DNA of 64,000 nt from JBNPEO01 sp050490315 (GCF_050490315.1 NZ_JBNPEO010000011.1:1-64000), one strand, 5' to 3'; positions 26,143-36,335 are shown, counted from the first letter of the stretch. The notes: generated from the sequence alone by a model not told the origin. Program-made: numbers and translations.

Positions 26143-27236
26143 TTAGCTGCTGCTTTCAGTACAAGATCAGCCATTCGCTGATCCGCGTCTCGGATGCCGT
26201 GCCGCACCGAGGCTTGGTGCATCGTTTTTAGTGCCACTGGGTCCAACAAAAGTTTCACAATCGTGGAAGCAATAAAATCCGCGCTCAAATCTTTGTCCGC
26301 TATCAGGAGCGCTCCCCCGGCCTCCACTAACTCTTCAGCGTTGCGCGCTTGTTCGCCATTACCAATTGGCAAGGGGACAAAAACGGCCGGCAGCCCTACA
26401 GCAGCAACCTCGCAGACAGTGCCAGCACCAGCGCGAGCCAGGAGCAAATCCGCTGCCGCATAAACAGTCTCCATGGCATCAACATATTCAAGCTGTGTAT
26501 AGCCTGCTGCTGCGAGTGCAACGTCACCGTCCATAACTTGTTTCCCGCGGCCCGTGATGTGGACTGTCTGAATACCTGCAGCAGCAAGATCCGGCAACGC
26601 TGCTTTGAGAGCCGTGTTGATGCTCAATGCTCCCGAGGATCCGCCGGTTACTACCAGGACCGGGCGAGCCGGGTTGAGCCCCAGCTTTTCGAGTGCTGCG
26701 GCTCGGGCAGTTTCGCGGTCAAGCCTAGAGATACCCTTTCGCATTGGCATTCCCACGTGGACGGACTTGCCGAGTCTAGTGCGAGCAAATGCTGTGGCAA
26801 CGCTGGCTCCCAGAGCCACACCTACCCGGTTGGCTAATCCCGGACGGACGTTGGCCTCGTGAATCACCGTGGGGATTTTCCGGAATTTAGCGGCTAGATA
26901 CATCGGCGTGCAGACGTAACCGCCGACGCCGACCAGAACATCCGCATGGGACTCGTCCAAGATTCGCCCCGCGCTACGTACGGCGGCCACCATACGAAAA
27001 GGCAATTTGAGCAAATCCGGAGACGGTTTGCGCGGCAACGGAACCCTAGCAATAGTGGCTAATTCGTAGCCAGCTTGCGGCACAATACGTGTCTCCATTC
27101 CTTCGGCCGTCCCAACCGTTAGGAACGTGGCATCGGGGACACGGGCACGCAGGGCATCGGCAATGGCAAGCATGGGGCTGATGTGGCCTGCAGTCCCGCC
27201 GCCTGCTAAAACAACGGACAAGGATGGTGAGCTCAT
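26139..27236 (-). CDS. murG: UDP-GlcNAc:lipid I GlcNAc transferase
   Basis: 365 residues. LAGGGTAGHISPMLAIA is the glycine loop of the acceptor domain, VGGYVCTPMYLAAKFRKIPTVIHEAN the membrane-associated region, VTGGSSGALSINTAL the second glycine loop and RAGAGTVCEVAAVGLPAVFVPLP the UDP-GlcNAc site. It converts lipid I to lipid II on the inner membrane face. Sits between ftsW and murC with 6 bases to the ftsW stop. Confidence 0.97.
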   Translation of the reverse strand: MSSPSLSVVLAGGGTAGHISPMLAIADALRARVPDATFLTVGTAEGMETRIVPQAGYELATIARVPLPRKPSPDLLKLPFRMVAAVRSAGRILDESHADVLVGVGGYVCTPMYLAAKFRKIPTVIHEANVRPGLANRVGVALGASVATAFARTRLGKSVHVGMPMRKGISRLDRETARAAALEKLGLNPARPVLVVTGGSSGALSINTALKAALPDLAAAGIQTVHITGRGKQVMDGDVALAAAGYTQLEYVDAMETVYAAADLLLARAGAGTVCEVAAVGLPAVFVPLPIGNGEQARNAEELVEAGGALLIADKDLSADFIASTIVKLLLDPVALKTMHQASVRHGIRDADQRMADLVLKAAAK

Positions 27237-27242
27237 AGAGTT

Positions 27243-28610
27243 CTAACTGCGCTTTCGTGGCGAGGGACGGGAAACCATATTGGGCTTGTTCGAGCCAATG
27301 CCCACCCTCTTGGTGGTGCCTGGTCGAGCATTCTTTGAACCGGTCTGAGCTGATTTGAGGAACTTTGGACTTTTGAGCTTATTGCTCGCACCCATTTGTT
27401 CCCGGGCCAAGGAAAGTACCACCCCAATGGCTGCCAGGGACATCAACAAGGCTGAACCGCCATAGGAAATGAAAGGAAGCGGAACACCGATGACGGGAAT
27501 CAACGAGGTCACAACTGCCATGTTGATGGTCCCTTGGCCCAAGATCCAAACCATGATGGTTCCGGCCAAAACCCGGTGAAATAAGTCTTCCTGACGAATG
27601 ACCACTCGGTAGATGGAGATGCCCAAGATCGCGAACAAGGCCACCACTACTAGAGCCCCGATCAGGCCAAGCTCTTCACCAATAATGGCGAAGATGAAGT
27701 CATTGTGGGCTTCCGGAATCCAGCTATATTTTTGCCGGCTTTGGCCCAGACCCACGCCAAACCATCCGCCAGATGCCAAACCACCTAGGCCGTTCGTGGA
27801 CTGATAGTTGGTGTCAGATCCATCCCCGCACGCAGCGCCTGTCCACCACGAGGTGATGCGGCACATACGGTTGGAGCTGGTGAGTGCCATGGCCAAGGTG
27901 CCGATGATCAGGACAACGCCAGCTAAGGCGAACATTCGCATAGGTACTCCAGCAAAGAACAACGCTGCGGCCATGATCATCATAATGATCATGCCGGTAC
28001 CTAGGTCATTGCCAATGAGGACTAAGCCAATGATGCCGCCTGCTACGGGAATTACCGGGATCACCACGTGCATCCAACGGTCCAAAAGCTTTGCCTTTGT
28101 TGCCAACACGGTGGCCATCCACAATGCCAAGGCCAGCTTTGCAGCCTCCGAGGGTTGCAGTGAGAACCCAGCGATGTCGATCCAGTTGCGGTTACCGTTG
28201 ACCGAGTTTCCGATCACCAACACCAGAGCCAAAAGGACATAGCTGCCAATGATGCCGGGCCATGCCAAGCGCTTGAGCCACATAACGTTGACACGCGAGA
28301 GGATAAACATCACCGCAAAACCAGCGATGGCAATAACACCTTGCTTCATCGCAGCAGCAAAAGGTGATTGCCCCTGCGCAATAGCTTCAACACTTGAGGC
28401 GGACAGCACCATCATGATGCCGATTGCGGTCAAGGCAATGGTCGAACCCAAAATCAGGTAGTACGTGGAGCCATTTTTCGCTGCATCGTGACCTTCTACT
28501 CCCTCCCAAAAAGAGGAAAACCATGTGCGTACGCGTCCCAAAGGTGTTAGGGGGTGTGCTGTTGGTTTTGAAGGCGTCCGTTTGGTGGGCCGTGTGGGCG
28601 TGCTGACCAT
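27243..28610 (-). CDS. ftsW: septal peptidoglycan glycosyltransferase FtsW (SEDS family)
   Basis: 455 residues, about ten membrane segments. SEDS signatures: LQPSEAAKLALALWMA, NDLGTGMIIMMIMAA, IPEAHNDFIFAIIGEELGLIGALVVV and PVIGVPLPFISYGGSALLMSLAAIGVVLS. It polymerises lipid II glycans together with FtsI. The extended basic tails at both ends (RPTKRTPSKP, and KNARPGTTKRVG near the C-terminus) are cytoplasmic. GGAG 8 bases before ATG; starts 3 bases after the murD stop. Confidence 0.96.
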   Translation of the reverse strand: MVSTPTRPTKRTPSKPTAHPLTPLGRVRTWFSSFWEGVEGHDAAKNGSTYYLILGSTIALTAIGIMMVLSASSVEAIAQGQSPFAAAMKQGVIAIAGFAVMFILSRVNVMWLKRLAWPGIIGSYVLLALVLVIGNSVNGNRNWIDIAGFSLQPSEAAKLALALWMATVLATKAKLLDRWMHVVIPVIPVAGGIIGLVLIGNDLGTGMIIMMIMAAALFFAGVPMRMFALAGVVLIIGTLAMALTSSNRMCRITSWWTGAACGDGSDTNYQSTNGLGGLASGGWFGVGLGQSRQKYSWIPEAHNDFIFAIIGEELGLIGALVVVALFAILGISIYRVVIRQEDLFHRVLAGTIMVWILGQGTINMAVVTSLIPVIGVPLPFISYGGSALLMSLAAIGVVLSLAREQMGASNKLKSPKFLKSAQTGSKNARPGTTKRVGIGSNKPNMVSRPSPRKRS

Positions 28611-28613
28611 TGC

Positions 28614-30200
28614 CTACTCCTCGCTGGTCTGAGCCTGCCCTTCCACGAGCTCCCGAACGGCCTGGATAAAGGCTTCGCCACGGTGAGCATAGGAAGAGAA
28701 CTGATCCATGGAAGCAGAGGCCGGTGCCATCAAGACCGTGTCACCGTCAACGGCCACTTGTGCGGCCGCATTGACGGCCATAGACATTACGCGCTCACCC
28801 GACTTGCTGGTGATGTGCGTTTCAGAGACTGGCCGTTCACTCTGCGCATCTTCAGTTTCCCCGGTTCCGGGCTCAATCACCGGGACGTTGGGAGCGTGTC
28901 GTTCAAGGGCCGAGCGCAAAGTGCTGCTGTCTTCACCGATCAGAACAACTGCTTTGAGCCGGCTCACATGATCAATAACCAGCTGATCGTAACTGACACC
29001 CTTTGGCAAACCGCCAGCGATCCACACTACTGAGCTAAAAGCGGCTAGGGAGGCAGCTGCTGCATGCGGGTTGGTGGCTTTGGAGTCGTTGACCCACAAA
29101 ATACCCTTGGACTTTGCTACCGCCTGAATTCGGTGGTCCCCTGGCACATAGTTTTTGATGCCCTCACGAACGGCTGTTGCATCAACGCCATAGGCGCGAA
29201 CCAGCGCTGCGGCCGCGAGAGCGTTTGCCACCATGTGGCGCGGGGCAATGGCACCCAAATCGGCAATGGCGGCTAGTTCCTTTGCGGAGTCTTTGCGCTC
29301 AGCAATAAAGGCTCGGTCTACCAGTAGGTCCTCAACCACGCCCACCATACTGATGGCGGGAGTGTTGGTGGTGAACGCTACAGCACGGCAACCTTCCTGA
29401 ACGTCAGCTTCCATCACCATGTGTTCAGTCTCAGGCGACTCTGCGTTGTAGATGCAGGCAACCTTGGTATTGGCATAGACACTGGCTTTATCCTGCAGAT
29501 ACGCTTCATAGCTTCCGTGCCAATCCACGTGGTCTTCAGCTACGTTCAGGCACACACTGGCCAACGGGGCCAAAGAATGACTCCAGTGGAGTTGGAAGCT
29601 CGAAAGCTCCACAGCGAACGCGTCGTACTCCACCGGATCGCGTAGCGCGTCGAGAATGGGGGTTCCCACGTTCCCCACGGCGATGGCCTTCAACCCGGCT
29701 GCTTGAAGCATTGACTCTGTGAGGCCAACCGTTGTGGTTTTGCCGTTGGTACCAGTGATCGTGAGCCATTCGGCCGTTTTGCGCCCCTCGCGAATACGCA
29801 AACGCCAGGCCAACTCAACATCGCCCCAAACAGCAATGTGACGCCTGGCAGCTTCTGCAAGGAGCGCTTGATCAGGGTGCCAGCCTGGTGAGGTGACCAC
29901 AAGGTCCGGTGCTTGGGAATCCACCTCTGGCAAGGAAGCCACGGCTTCTTCGCCAAGCAGAACGTCTTGCGCGCCCACAATGCGGAGAGTGTCAGCGTGA
30001 GCCATTGCCTTTTCTGTGGTGGCAGAGTCCACCACAACAACATGGGCACCAAGCTCAATCAGGGTGTCCGCTGCGGCAAACCCGGAAATACCGATGCCCG
30101 TTACAACTACTCGTAGCCCTGCCCAATCAGCGTCCCAAGACGTCAATGAGGCTAGGCGCGTATCGAGCGCTTCTTGGGCTTCCAAATCTCTCTGTGTCAC
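28614..30200 (-). CDS. murD: UDP-N-acetylmuramoyl-L-alanine--D-glutamate ligase
   Basis: 528 residues from the GTG at 30200 (VTQRDLEAQ), which overlaps the mraY stop as GTGA. The open frame continues 20 codons further but inside mraY. VVVTGIGISGFAAADTLIELGAHV is the UDP-binding loop, ITGTNGKTTTVGLTE the ATP loop, AVELSSFQLHW, NVAEDHVDWHGS and WVNDSKATNPHAA the later motifs. It adds D-Glu to UDP-MurNAc-L-Ala. Longer than the usual 450 residues, mainly from loop insertions such as the SETHITSKSG region. Confidence 0.95.
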   Translation of the reverse strand: MTQRDLEAQEALDTRLASLTSWDADWAGLRVVVTGIGISGFAAADTLIELGAHVVVVDSATTEKAMAHADTLRIVGAQDVLLGEEAVASLPEVDSQAPDLVVTSPGWHPDQALLAEAARRHIAVWGDVELAWRLRIREGRKTAEWLTITGTNGKTTTVGLTESMLQAAGLKAIAVGNVGTPILDALRDPVEYDAFAVELSSFQLHWSHSLAPLASVCLNVAEDHVDWHGSYEAYLQDKASVYANTKVACIYNAESPETEHMVMEADVQEGCRAVAFTTNTPAISMVGVVEDLLVDRAFIAERKDSAKELAAIADLGAIAPRHMVANALAAAALVRAYGVDATAVREGIKNYVPGDHRIQAVAKSKGILWVNDSKATNPHAAAASLAAFSSVVWIAGGLPKGVSYDQLVIDHVSRLKAVVLIGEDSSTLRSALERHAPNVPVIEPGTGETEDAQSERPVSETHITSKSGERVMSMAVNAAAQVAVDGDTVLMAPASASMDQFSSYAHRGEAFIQAVRELVEGQAQTSEE

Positions 30201-31306
30201 AGTCCAACAACCCATTCGGCGTAGAAGATTCCCAAACCAACGGCAACAAAGAGCCCACACAGGATCCAGAATCGGACCACAACCGTAACCTCAGCCCAGC
30301 CTTTGAGCTCAAAGTGGTGCTGTAGTGGCGCCATCTTGAACACTCGCTTGCCGCCGGAGATCTTGAACCAACCGACTTGGATGATGACCGAGAGAGTGAT
30401 GAGAACAAAAAGGCCACCGATAACAAACAACAAGATTTCGGTACGGCTCAGGATGGCGAAACCAGCCACAGCGGCCCCAATTGCGAGCGATCCCGTATCC
30501 CCCATAAAGATTTTCGCGGGAGAGGTGTTCCACCAAAGGAAACCCACCAGAGCTGCACTCATAATTGCTGCGAGCAAGGCCAGATCCAAGGGGTCACGAA
30601 CTGCGTAGCATGCGCCGCCCGCTTGCCGGGGGGATCCACATGCTTGGTTGTTCTGCCAGATTCCCATGATCGTGTAGGCGGCAAAAACCATGATGGCAGC
30701 ACCGGCAGCCAAGCCGTCCAAACCGTCAGTGAGGTTCACTCCATTAGAGGCCGCTGTAATGATCAAGTTGGACCAGATCACAAAGAGCACTGCTCCAAGC
30801 ACGGATCCGCCGAAGGCCAAATCCAGCCAAGGGATGTCGCGCACTAATGAAACGTGTGTTGAAGCCGGTGTGATTCCACGGTCGTCCGGGAATCCCAAGG
30901 CTAAGAGGGCAAAAATGATTCCGACTGCTGCCTGCAAAATAAGCTTGGCTTTGGCGTTGAGCCCAAGTGAGCGCTGCTTGGAAATCTTGATGAAGTCATC
31001 GAGGAAACCAACCAGCCCCATCCCCACCATCAGGAACAACAAGAGCCCTGCAGAGGCCGTGGGACCTTCAAGCCGGGGGTTAATGAGCCACATAATCAAG
31101 TGGGTCAGGAAGTATGCCGCCACCACCGAGAGTACCCATACGGCCCCACCCATGGTGGGAGTTCCGCGTTTGGTGTGGTGTGACGTCGGTCCGTCATCAC
31201 GAATGAACTGCCCATAGCCCTTGCGGACCAGAAGCTTGATAAAAAGTGGTGTCCCCACCAACCCAAATAGCAGTGCCAGCGCTGCGCCGGTCAAGAGTGC
31301 AATCAC
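30197..31306 (-). CDS. mraY: phospho-N-acetylmuramoyl-pentapeptide transferase
   Basis: 369 residues, about ten membrane segments. DGPTSHHTKRGTPTMGG is the first conserved block; FLDDFIKISKQRSLGLNAKAKL contains the DD motif and NLTDGLDGLAAG the catalytic Asp region; WWNTSPAKIFMGDTGSLAIGA and the C-terminal PLQHHFELKGW (HHH-type) follow. It makes lipid I from UDP-MurNAc-pentapeptide and undecaprenyl phosphate. The GTG start overlaps the murF stop (GTGA). Confidence 0.97.
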   Translation of the reverse strand: MIALLTGAALALLFGLVGTPLFIKLLVRKGYGQFIRDDGPTSHHTKRGTPTMGGAVWVLSVVAAYFLTHLIMWLINPRLEGPTASAGLLLFLMVGMGLVGFLDDFIKISKQRSLGLNAKAKLILQAAVGIIFALLALGFPDDRGITPASTHVSLVRDIPWLDLAFGGSVLGAVLFVIWSNLIITAASNGVNLTDGLDGLAAGAAIMVFAAYTIMGIWQNNQACGSPRQAGGACYAVRDPLDLALLAAIMSAALVGFLWWNTSPAKIFMGDTGSLAIGAAVAGFAILSRTEILLFVIGGLFVLITLSVIIQVGWFKISGGKRVFKMAPLQHHFELKGWAEVTVVVRFWILCGLFVAVGLGIFYAEWVVGL

Positions 31307-32820
31307 AGTTGATCATTCCCTTCGTTGGCGGGTGCTTCAACACCGGGTTGCTGGTCGATGCTCTGTCCTGACAGAGCCTGTTTTGGTAATGCTATCTGAT
31401 CACCTAGGAACCGCACCCCAACACCGTTGGAGGACTTAAAAAGAACCAAATCTCCGCTTTCGAGTTGTTCGTCGAGGATTTCTTTAGCCTCTTCAACCGT
31501 GGCGGCGAAAAGCGCTTCGCTGCCCCACGATCCTTCTTGAATAGCGGAAATGTACAGGGGTCTTGCCGCCTGCCCGACCACCAAAAGTTTTGAGATGTTG
31601 AGCCTGACAACCTGGGTACCCACTGCGGCGTGTTCGCGGATTGACTCTTCGCCCAGTTCCAGCATGGCGCCCAGAACAGCCCAAGTGCGCCGTCCTCTAC
31701 CTAGATCAGCCAAAGTCCGTAGCGCCGCCCGCATAGACTCAGGGTTGGCGTTGTACGCGTCGTTGATGATCGTCACGCCGTCGCCACGTTCAGTTCTCTC
31801 CATCCGCCAGCGGCTCGCAGCGCTTTGAGTGTTCAACGCAGCCACAATAACGCTGTGCTCCACCCCAGCTGCACTTGCGGCACTAGCAGCGGCCAACAAG
31901 TTGGTGACGTGATGGGCACCAATAAGTCTGGCGGAAACCGGGAATCGTTCTCCCATGGCGAACTGCAGCTCAAACTCGGGATAACCCTCAGCATTCGTCG
32001 CCGGATCAATGGCCCGCACGGTGTCTGCAGTAGCTTCCGGACTCCCAAGTGCAGTAAACCCAAGCACGCGCCCAACAGCACGTGATCGCATGGCCGCTAC
32101 CCGCGCGTCGTCCAGGTTCAGGACCACAGTTCCTTCTGGAGCAATCGCTTCTGCGAGCTCGCCTTTAGCTTTGGCAATGTTTTCCACGCCGCCAAATTCT
32201 CCAGCGTGAGCTGTGCCAACGCCCAGCACAACACCAATATCGGGCTTGACCATGGCGGCTAGATAAGAAATATGACCAATGGAGGTGGCGCCCATCTCGA
32301 TGACCAAGAATCGTGTGGATTCATCAGCCATAAAAACTGTGAGGGGTACACCCACCTCGCCGTTGTATGAGCCCTGCGGTGCCACCGTCTTGGCTACTGA
32401 ACCAAAAATGCCAGCTAGTAAATCCTTCGTGGTGGTCTTACCGGCTGATCCGGTAATTCCCACCACCGTAAAATCATGCCCCTGAGCAGAACGAGCGGTG
32501 CGGATCCGTTGGACCGATGCACTGGCGAGGGCGCCCATCGCCAACACAGCATCCGGAACAATAACAGTCGGATACGGAGCACCTGAGGGATCGAGAACTT
32601 GGCGTTCGCCCAGGACCAGAGTGGCACCGTTGGTCATCGCTGCGCCAATAAAGTCGTGTCCGTCAGCGTGTTCGCCCGGCTTAGCAACGTAGAGGCTGCC
32701 ATTGGTAGCTTCGCGTGAGTCTGTGACCACGTTTTGGGGCGTGAGGAGCTCGATACCCTCAACAGGGCTGAGCGTTCCACCGGTAATGTGGGCGATTTCT
32801 TGCGCTGTAAATTGAATCAT
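31303..32820 (-). CDS. murF: UDP-MurNAc-tripeptide--D-alanyl-D-alanine ligase
   Basis: 505 residues. TDSREATNGSLYVAKPGEHADGHDF is the N-terminal domain, GITGSAGKTTTKDLLAGIFG the ATP loop (GSAGKT rather than the frequent GSSGKT), VIEMGATSIGHI, NDAYNANPESMRAAL and WAVLGAMLELGEES the remaining motifs. It adds D-Ala-D-Ala to complete the pentapeptide. It begins 6 bases after murE stops. Confidence 0.96.
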   Translation of the reverse strand: MIQFTAQEIAHITGGTLSPVEGIELLTPQNVVTDSREATNGSLYVAKPGEHADGHDFIGAAMTNGATLVLGERQVLDPSGAPYPTVIVPDAVLAMGALASASVQRIRTARSAQGHDFTVVGITGSAGKTTTKDLLAGIFGSVAKTVAPQGSYNGEVGVPLTVFMADESTRFLVIEMGATSIGHISYLAAMVKPDIGVVLGVGTAHAGEFGGVENIAKAKGELAEAIAPEGTVVLNLDDARVAAMRSRAVGRVLGFTALGSPEATADTVRAIDPATNAEGYPEFELQFAMGERFPVSARLIGAHHVTNLLAAASAASAAGVEHSVIVAALNTQSAASRWRMERTERGDGVTIINDAYNANPESMRAALRTLADLGRGRRTWAVLGAMLELGEESIREHAAVGTQVVRLNISKLLVVGQAARPLYISAIQEGSWGSEALFAATVEEAKEILDEQLESGDLVLFKSSNGVGVRFLGDQIALPKQALSGQSIDQQPGVEAPANEGNDQL

Positions 32821-32826
32821 CTCGGT

Positions 32827-34446
32827 TTAGGAGCCTAACGTCTCGGCGGAGGAAGCGTTGAATCCAAATGCTGTCAAGGCATTACGAAGTTCGGCGCGGT
32901 CATCAAGGGGAAGGTTCACACCTTTGACCTCTTGCCACACCTCATGGCCACGTCCGGCAACCAAAATGGTGTCCTTGGCGGTGGCAAGTTCAACGGCACG
33001 GCGGATGGCATCCTTACGTGGTGAAACTTCCTCCACAACGCGGGGCACAGTCAGCTTTTCATTCGCCGCAATGGCGCCGGCCATCACATCTGCACGGATA
33101 CTGGCCTCGTCTTCCTCGTGCGGGTCATCATCGGTGATGATGACCACGTCTGCGAGTTCGACGGCGATTGCACCCATTGTGGGTCGCTTACCTTGATCGC
33201 GTTGTCCTGTTGCCCCAAATACGACGATGACCCTTGAGCCTTCTTCGCCGGATCGAACAGCGCCAAGAGCGCGTGCCAAGGCGTCCGGGTTGTGAGCAAA
33301 ATCAACAATGGCCGCGGGCGAAGTACCCACCATTTGCATCCGGCCAGGAACCTCCACAGTCAGTGGATCGTGAGTGTCCAAAGCTGTTTGGAGAGCCTGA
33401 AGGGGTACACCCGATTCGAGAACCATCTGGACAGCCAGTGCCGCATTGGCCACGTTGAAATTGCCGGGCAGGCCACTGTGGACCGCAAGGCTTTGACCGT
33501 CACGTTTTGTCAGAACAAAGTCTGTACCCAAGCCAGCGGCTTGTTGGCTGCTCAACTTCCAGTCGGCGTCGTAAGTGTTTTCTGACGCTACCGAAACGGT
33601 AGTGACCGGAACACTAGCCTGCGTTGCAAGGCGCTGTCCCCATTCGTCGTCGACAAGAATCACTGCCCTGCCGGTATGTTCCGGGGTAAATAGCTCGGCC
33701 TTGGTGGCGAAGTACTCATCCATGGTGCCGTGGAGATCCAAATGGTCTTGGGTCAGATTGGTGAAACCCGCAACATCGAAGTGCACTCCATCCACACGGT
33801 GGTAGGACAAAGCGTGCGAGGAAACCTCCATGGAGGCCCCGTCAATACCGCGCTCTCGCATCAACGCCAGCAAGGCATGGACATCAGTGGACTCTGGAGT
33901 GGTCAACTTGCTGGGAATCGGTTCGCCCCCGGCAACGATCTCAATGGTGCCGATCAAACCGGTGGTTTTGCCCAGTGAACGCAAAAGAGAGTTCACAAAA
34001 TAGCTAGTGGTGGTTTTACCGTTGGTACCTGTCACAGCAAAAAGATCTGGACGGAGGACGCCTTCTGGCTGGCTGCCGTAGATAAGACCGGCCAACGGTC
34101 CGACGACGGCACGTACGTCCTCGGTCACAAGAACCGGCAGGGCAAAATCAGTATCAAGAGCCAGCGCACGAGCACCTGCTTGGTCGGTGAGCACAGCCGC
34201 TGCCCCCCGCTCGGCCGCCTGAGCAGCGAAGTCTGCACCGTGCCGGTTGGCGCCCGGCAGCGCAACGTACAAGTCACCCGGTTCAACACCACGCGAATCG
34301 CTCGTGATCCCCGTAACTTCGGCCGCACCCGGTGCAGGGACACTGAGCTGCTGGGCGATCTGTTCAAGAGAAACTTCGGTCCTGTTGGAAGGACGGAACG
34401 GTGAGCGTCCGCTCTGGCCGGACTCCCCGGACGATTGATCAGACAA
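32827..34446 (-). CDS. murE: UDP-MurNAc-dipeptide ligase adding the third residue (MurE, probably L-Lys type)
   Basis: 539 residues from a TTG with GGAG 7 bases upstream. Ligase motifs: TSDSRGVEPGDLYVALPG, VTGTNGKTTTSYF, SMEVSSHAL, NLTQDHLDLHG, DFAHNPDALARALGAV and VFGATGQRDQGKRPTMG. The specificity loop is DDPHEED (440-446; bases 33109-33129). DAP-adding enzymes have DNPR, the Arg contacting the DAP carboxylate; here it is His, which argues for L-lysine as substrate. First gene after ftsI, with a 92-base gap that holds only its leader. Confidence 0.95.
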   Translation of the reverse strand: MSDQSSGESGQSGRSPFRPSNRTEVSLEQIAQQLSVPAPGAAEVTGITSDSRGVEPGDLYVALPGANRHGADFAAQAAERGAAAVLTDQAGARALALDTDFALPVLVTEDVRAVVGPLAGLIYGSQPEGVLRPDLFAVTGTNGKTTTSYFVNSLLRSLGKTTGLIGTIEIVAGGEPIPSKLTTPESTDVHALLALMRERGIDGASMEVSSHALSYHRVDGVHFDVAGFTNLTQDHLDLHGTMDEYFATKAELFTPEHTGRAVILVDDEWGQRLATQASVPVTTVSVASENTYDADWKLSSQQAAGLGTDFVLTKRDGQSLAVHSGLPGNFNVANAALAVQMVLESGVPLQALQTALDTHDPLTVEVPGRMQMVGTSPAAIVDFAHNPDALARALGAVRSGEEGSRVIVVFGATGQRDQGKRPTMGAIAVELADVVIITDDDPHEEDEASIRADVMAGAIAANEKLTVPRVVEEVSPRKDAIRRAVELATAKDTILVAGRGHEVWQEVKGVNLPLDDRAELRNALTAFGFNASSAETLGS

Positions 34447-34538
34447 ATGACACTCCGTAGTACTAGTTTCTAGGCCGCTGGCAATACCAACGGTGTTCTG
34501 CCGCCGCAGGTTTGACGGCCAACCCCAATGCTTTCAGA

Positions 34539-36335
34539 TTACTTTGCGTACTGCGGCAAGTGCGCTGCCTTGCCGGTGGAAGGTGCAACGTTGTAGGTGC
34601 GGAGGACTTGGCTCATAACTGAACGGAACGTTGGGCCGTTGCTGATGCCATAAATGTCGCCCTTGGGACGCTGAACCACGATTTCTACAATAAACCTCGG
34701 GTCGTCCATTGGAGCCATACCCACCATCGAAGCGGTGTATCCACAGAAGCCTGGCTGCCCGTTGTCGCACGGCGATTCCGAGGTTCCGGTTTTTGCACCG
34801 ATCCGGTAGCCGTCGATTGCGGCTTCCTTGATCTCGCCCTCGGTCACGTTACTTTCCAAAATCGAGCGAACCTGCTTGGCCGTGGAATCGGAGACGATGG
34901 TTTGCGGGTCAGCCGCTGGAACCTTCTCTTCGGTGCCATCTGGGTTGATGTATGAATCAATGAGGCGGGGCTGAAGCATCACACCGTTGTTTGCGATGCT
35001 TTGGTACGCACGGACGGTCTGCAAGGTTGTCTGTGAAACACCCTGGCCAAACAGCACTGTGTACTGCTGGCGGTCATCCCATTTGTCTGGCTTGGACAAG
35101 ATGCCTTGACCAACACCCGGCAAGGGAATGTCTGGTGTTTTACCGATGCCAAACTTGCTGAGCCAGTCGTAACGCTGTTGACGGCTCAGCGCTTGGCCAG
35201 CCATGACGGTTCCGGTGTTCATGGAGAACCCTAAGATGCCGGCCAATGTCCGCTTTTCAGTACCGTGCTCGAAGGCATCGCTGAAGGTCTGGCCATCCAC
35301 GGTGTACGTGGGAGGAATAGTGTAGGTGGACAGCGGGGTAGCTTTGCCTTCTTCGATCAACGCGGAAGCGGTGAGAACTTTCTCCACCGAGCCGGGCTCA
35401 TAGGCTGCCGTCACGGAACGCACACCGCGGTCTTCAGCCGCCACTTTGCCAGGATCGTTAGGGTCCGGTGAGTTGGTATCAGCAAGGGCTATCAAATTGC
35501 CGGTTTTGCTGTCCATAATCACGATGCTGCCCCATTCAGCGTTCAGCTTGTCTACCTGAGTCTGAATAGCTTGTTGAGCAAAGTATTGAATGTCGCTGTT
35601 GAGCGTAAGCTTCACCGTCTTGCCATTTTCGGCTGGGGTCAACTTGTCCGGGGCTACCGGGATGACCAAACCGTCTGCGCCGATCTCATAGCTCCGCTCA
35701 CCGGCTTTGCCTTTGAGCACCGAGTCCTGAGTCTGCTCAATGCCTGCTTGACCCGTGGTGCCATCCTGCAGGAATCCAACCACGCCGCCAGCAACAGCAC
35801 CGTTCGGGTAAACACGCTGGCTCACGCCGCTGGCTACAACACCTGGCACGTGGAGTGCCATGATGGCATCTGCCACATCCGGCTTGACATTGCGGGCCAT
35901 AAGTTTGTAAGCGGATTCGCCAGTAGCTAGCTCTTTCACTTGGGCTGTTTCCATACCCAGCAATTTGGCCAAATCGCTCAAGCCTTGATCACGGCTAACC
36001 TCAAGCACCTCACCAGATTTGTCATCCTTGTGCGGGAACTCGGTGGTTTTGGTGTTGAGCGCCTGATCGATGGAGATGTCATAACGGATCACTGATGTGG
36101 CCAGAACAGTGCCCTTTTCGTCAACAATCTGTCCACGAGCGGCCGGAAGAATCATGCTTCGCGCCCGGTTGTTCTGCGCCGCTTCGGCTAATCCGCCAAC
36201 GTCAAGGCCTTGAACCAAAAAAAGCTTGCCAGCTACGACCAGCAAGAGGGTGAGCATAATTGCCAAGCCCACCCGGAGGCGGCGAGTGGCGCCTGTGTTC
36301 CTCTGAGCTTTTGCCTTTTTGCTGCTCTGCGCCAC
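34539..36335 (-). CDS. ftsI: septal peptidoglycan transpeptidase FtsI (class B PBP)
   Basis: 598 residues. Single N-terminal membrane segment (LRVGLAIMLTLLLVVAGKLFLVQ, 20-42), PBP dimerisation/pedestal domain (LPAARGQIVDEKG...), then the transpeptidase with catalytic SVEK (316-319), SMN around 370 and KTGT near 505. It cross-links septal peptidoglycan with FtsW. GTG start preceded by GAGG. No C-terminal PASTA domain, unlike some Gram-positive FtsI homologues. Confidence 0.96.
   Translation of the reverse strand: MAQSSKKAKAQRNTGATRRLRVGLAIMLTLLLVVAGKLFLVQGLDVGGLAEAAQNNRARSMILPAARGQIVDEKGTVLATSVIRYDISIDQALNTKTTEFPHKDDKSGEVLEVSRDQGLSDLAKLLGMETAQVKELATGESAYKLMARNVKPDVADAIMALHVPGVVASGVSQRVYPNGAVAGGVVGFLQDGTTGQAGIEQTQDSVLKGKAGERSYEIGADGLVIPVAPDKLTPAENGKTVKLTLNSDIQYFAQQAIQTQVDKLNAEWGSIVIMDSKTGNLIALADTNSPDPNDPGKVAAEDRGVRSVTAAYEPGSVEKVLTASALIEEGKATPLSTYTIPPTYTVDGQTFSDAFEHGTEKRTLAGILGFSMNTGTVMAGQALSRQQRYDWLSKFGIGKTPDIPLPGVGQGILSKPDKWDDRQQYTVLFGQGVSQTTLQTVRAYQSIANNGVMLQPRLIDSYINPDGTEEKVPAADPQTIVSDSTAKQVRSILESNVTEGEIKEAAIDGYRIGAKTGTSESPCDNGQPGFCGYTASMVGMAPMDDPRFIVEIVVQRPKGDIYGISNGPTFRSVMSQVLRTYNVAPSTGKAAHLPQYAK

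Noticed and set aside
27613..31217. Long plus-strand open frames opposite mraY, murD and ftsW (for example 28683-29033, 30690-31217)
   Set aside because: Antisense shadows of strongly supported genes; low-complexity residue use and no ribosome-binding sites.
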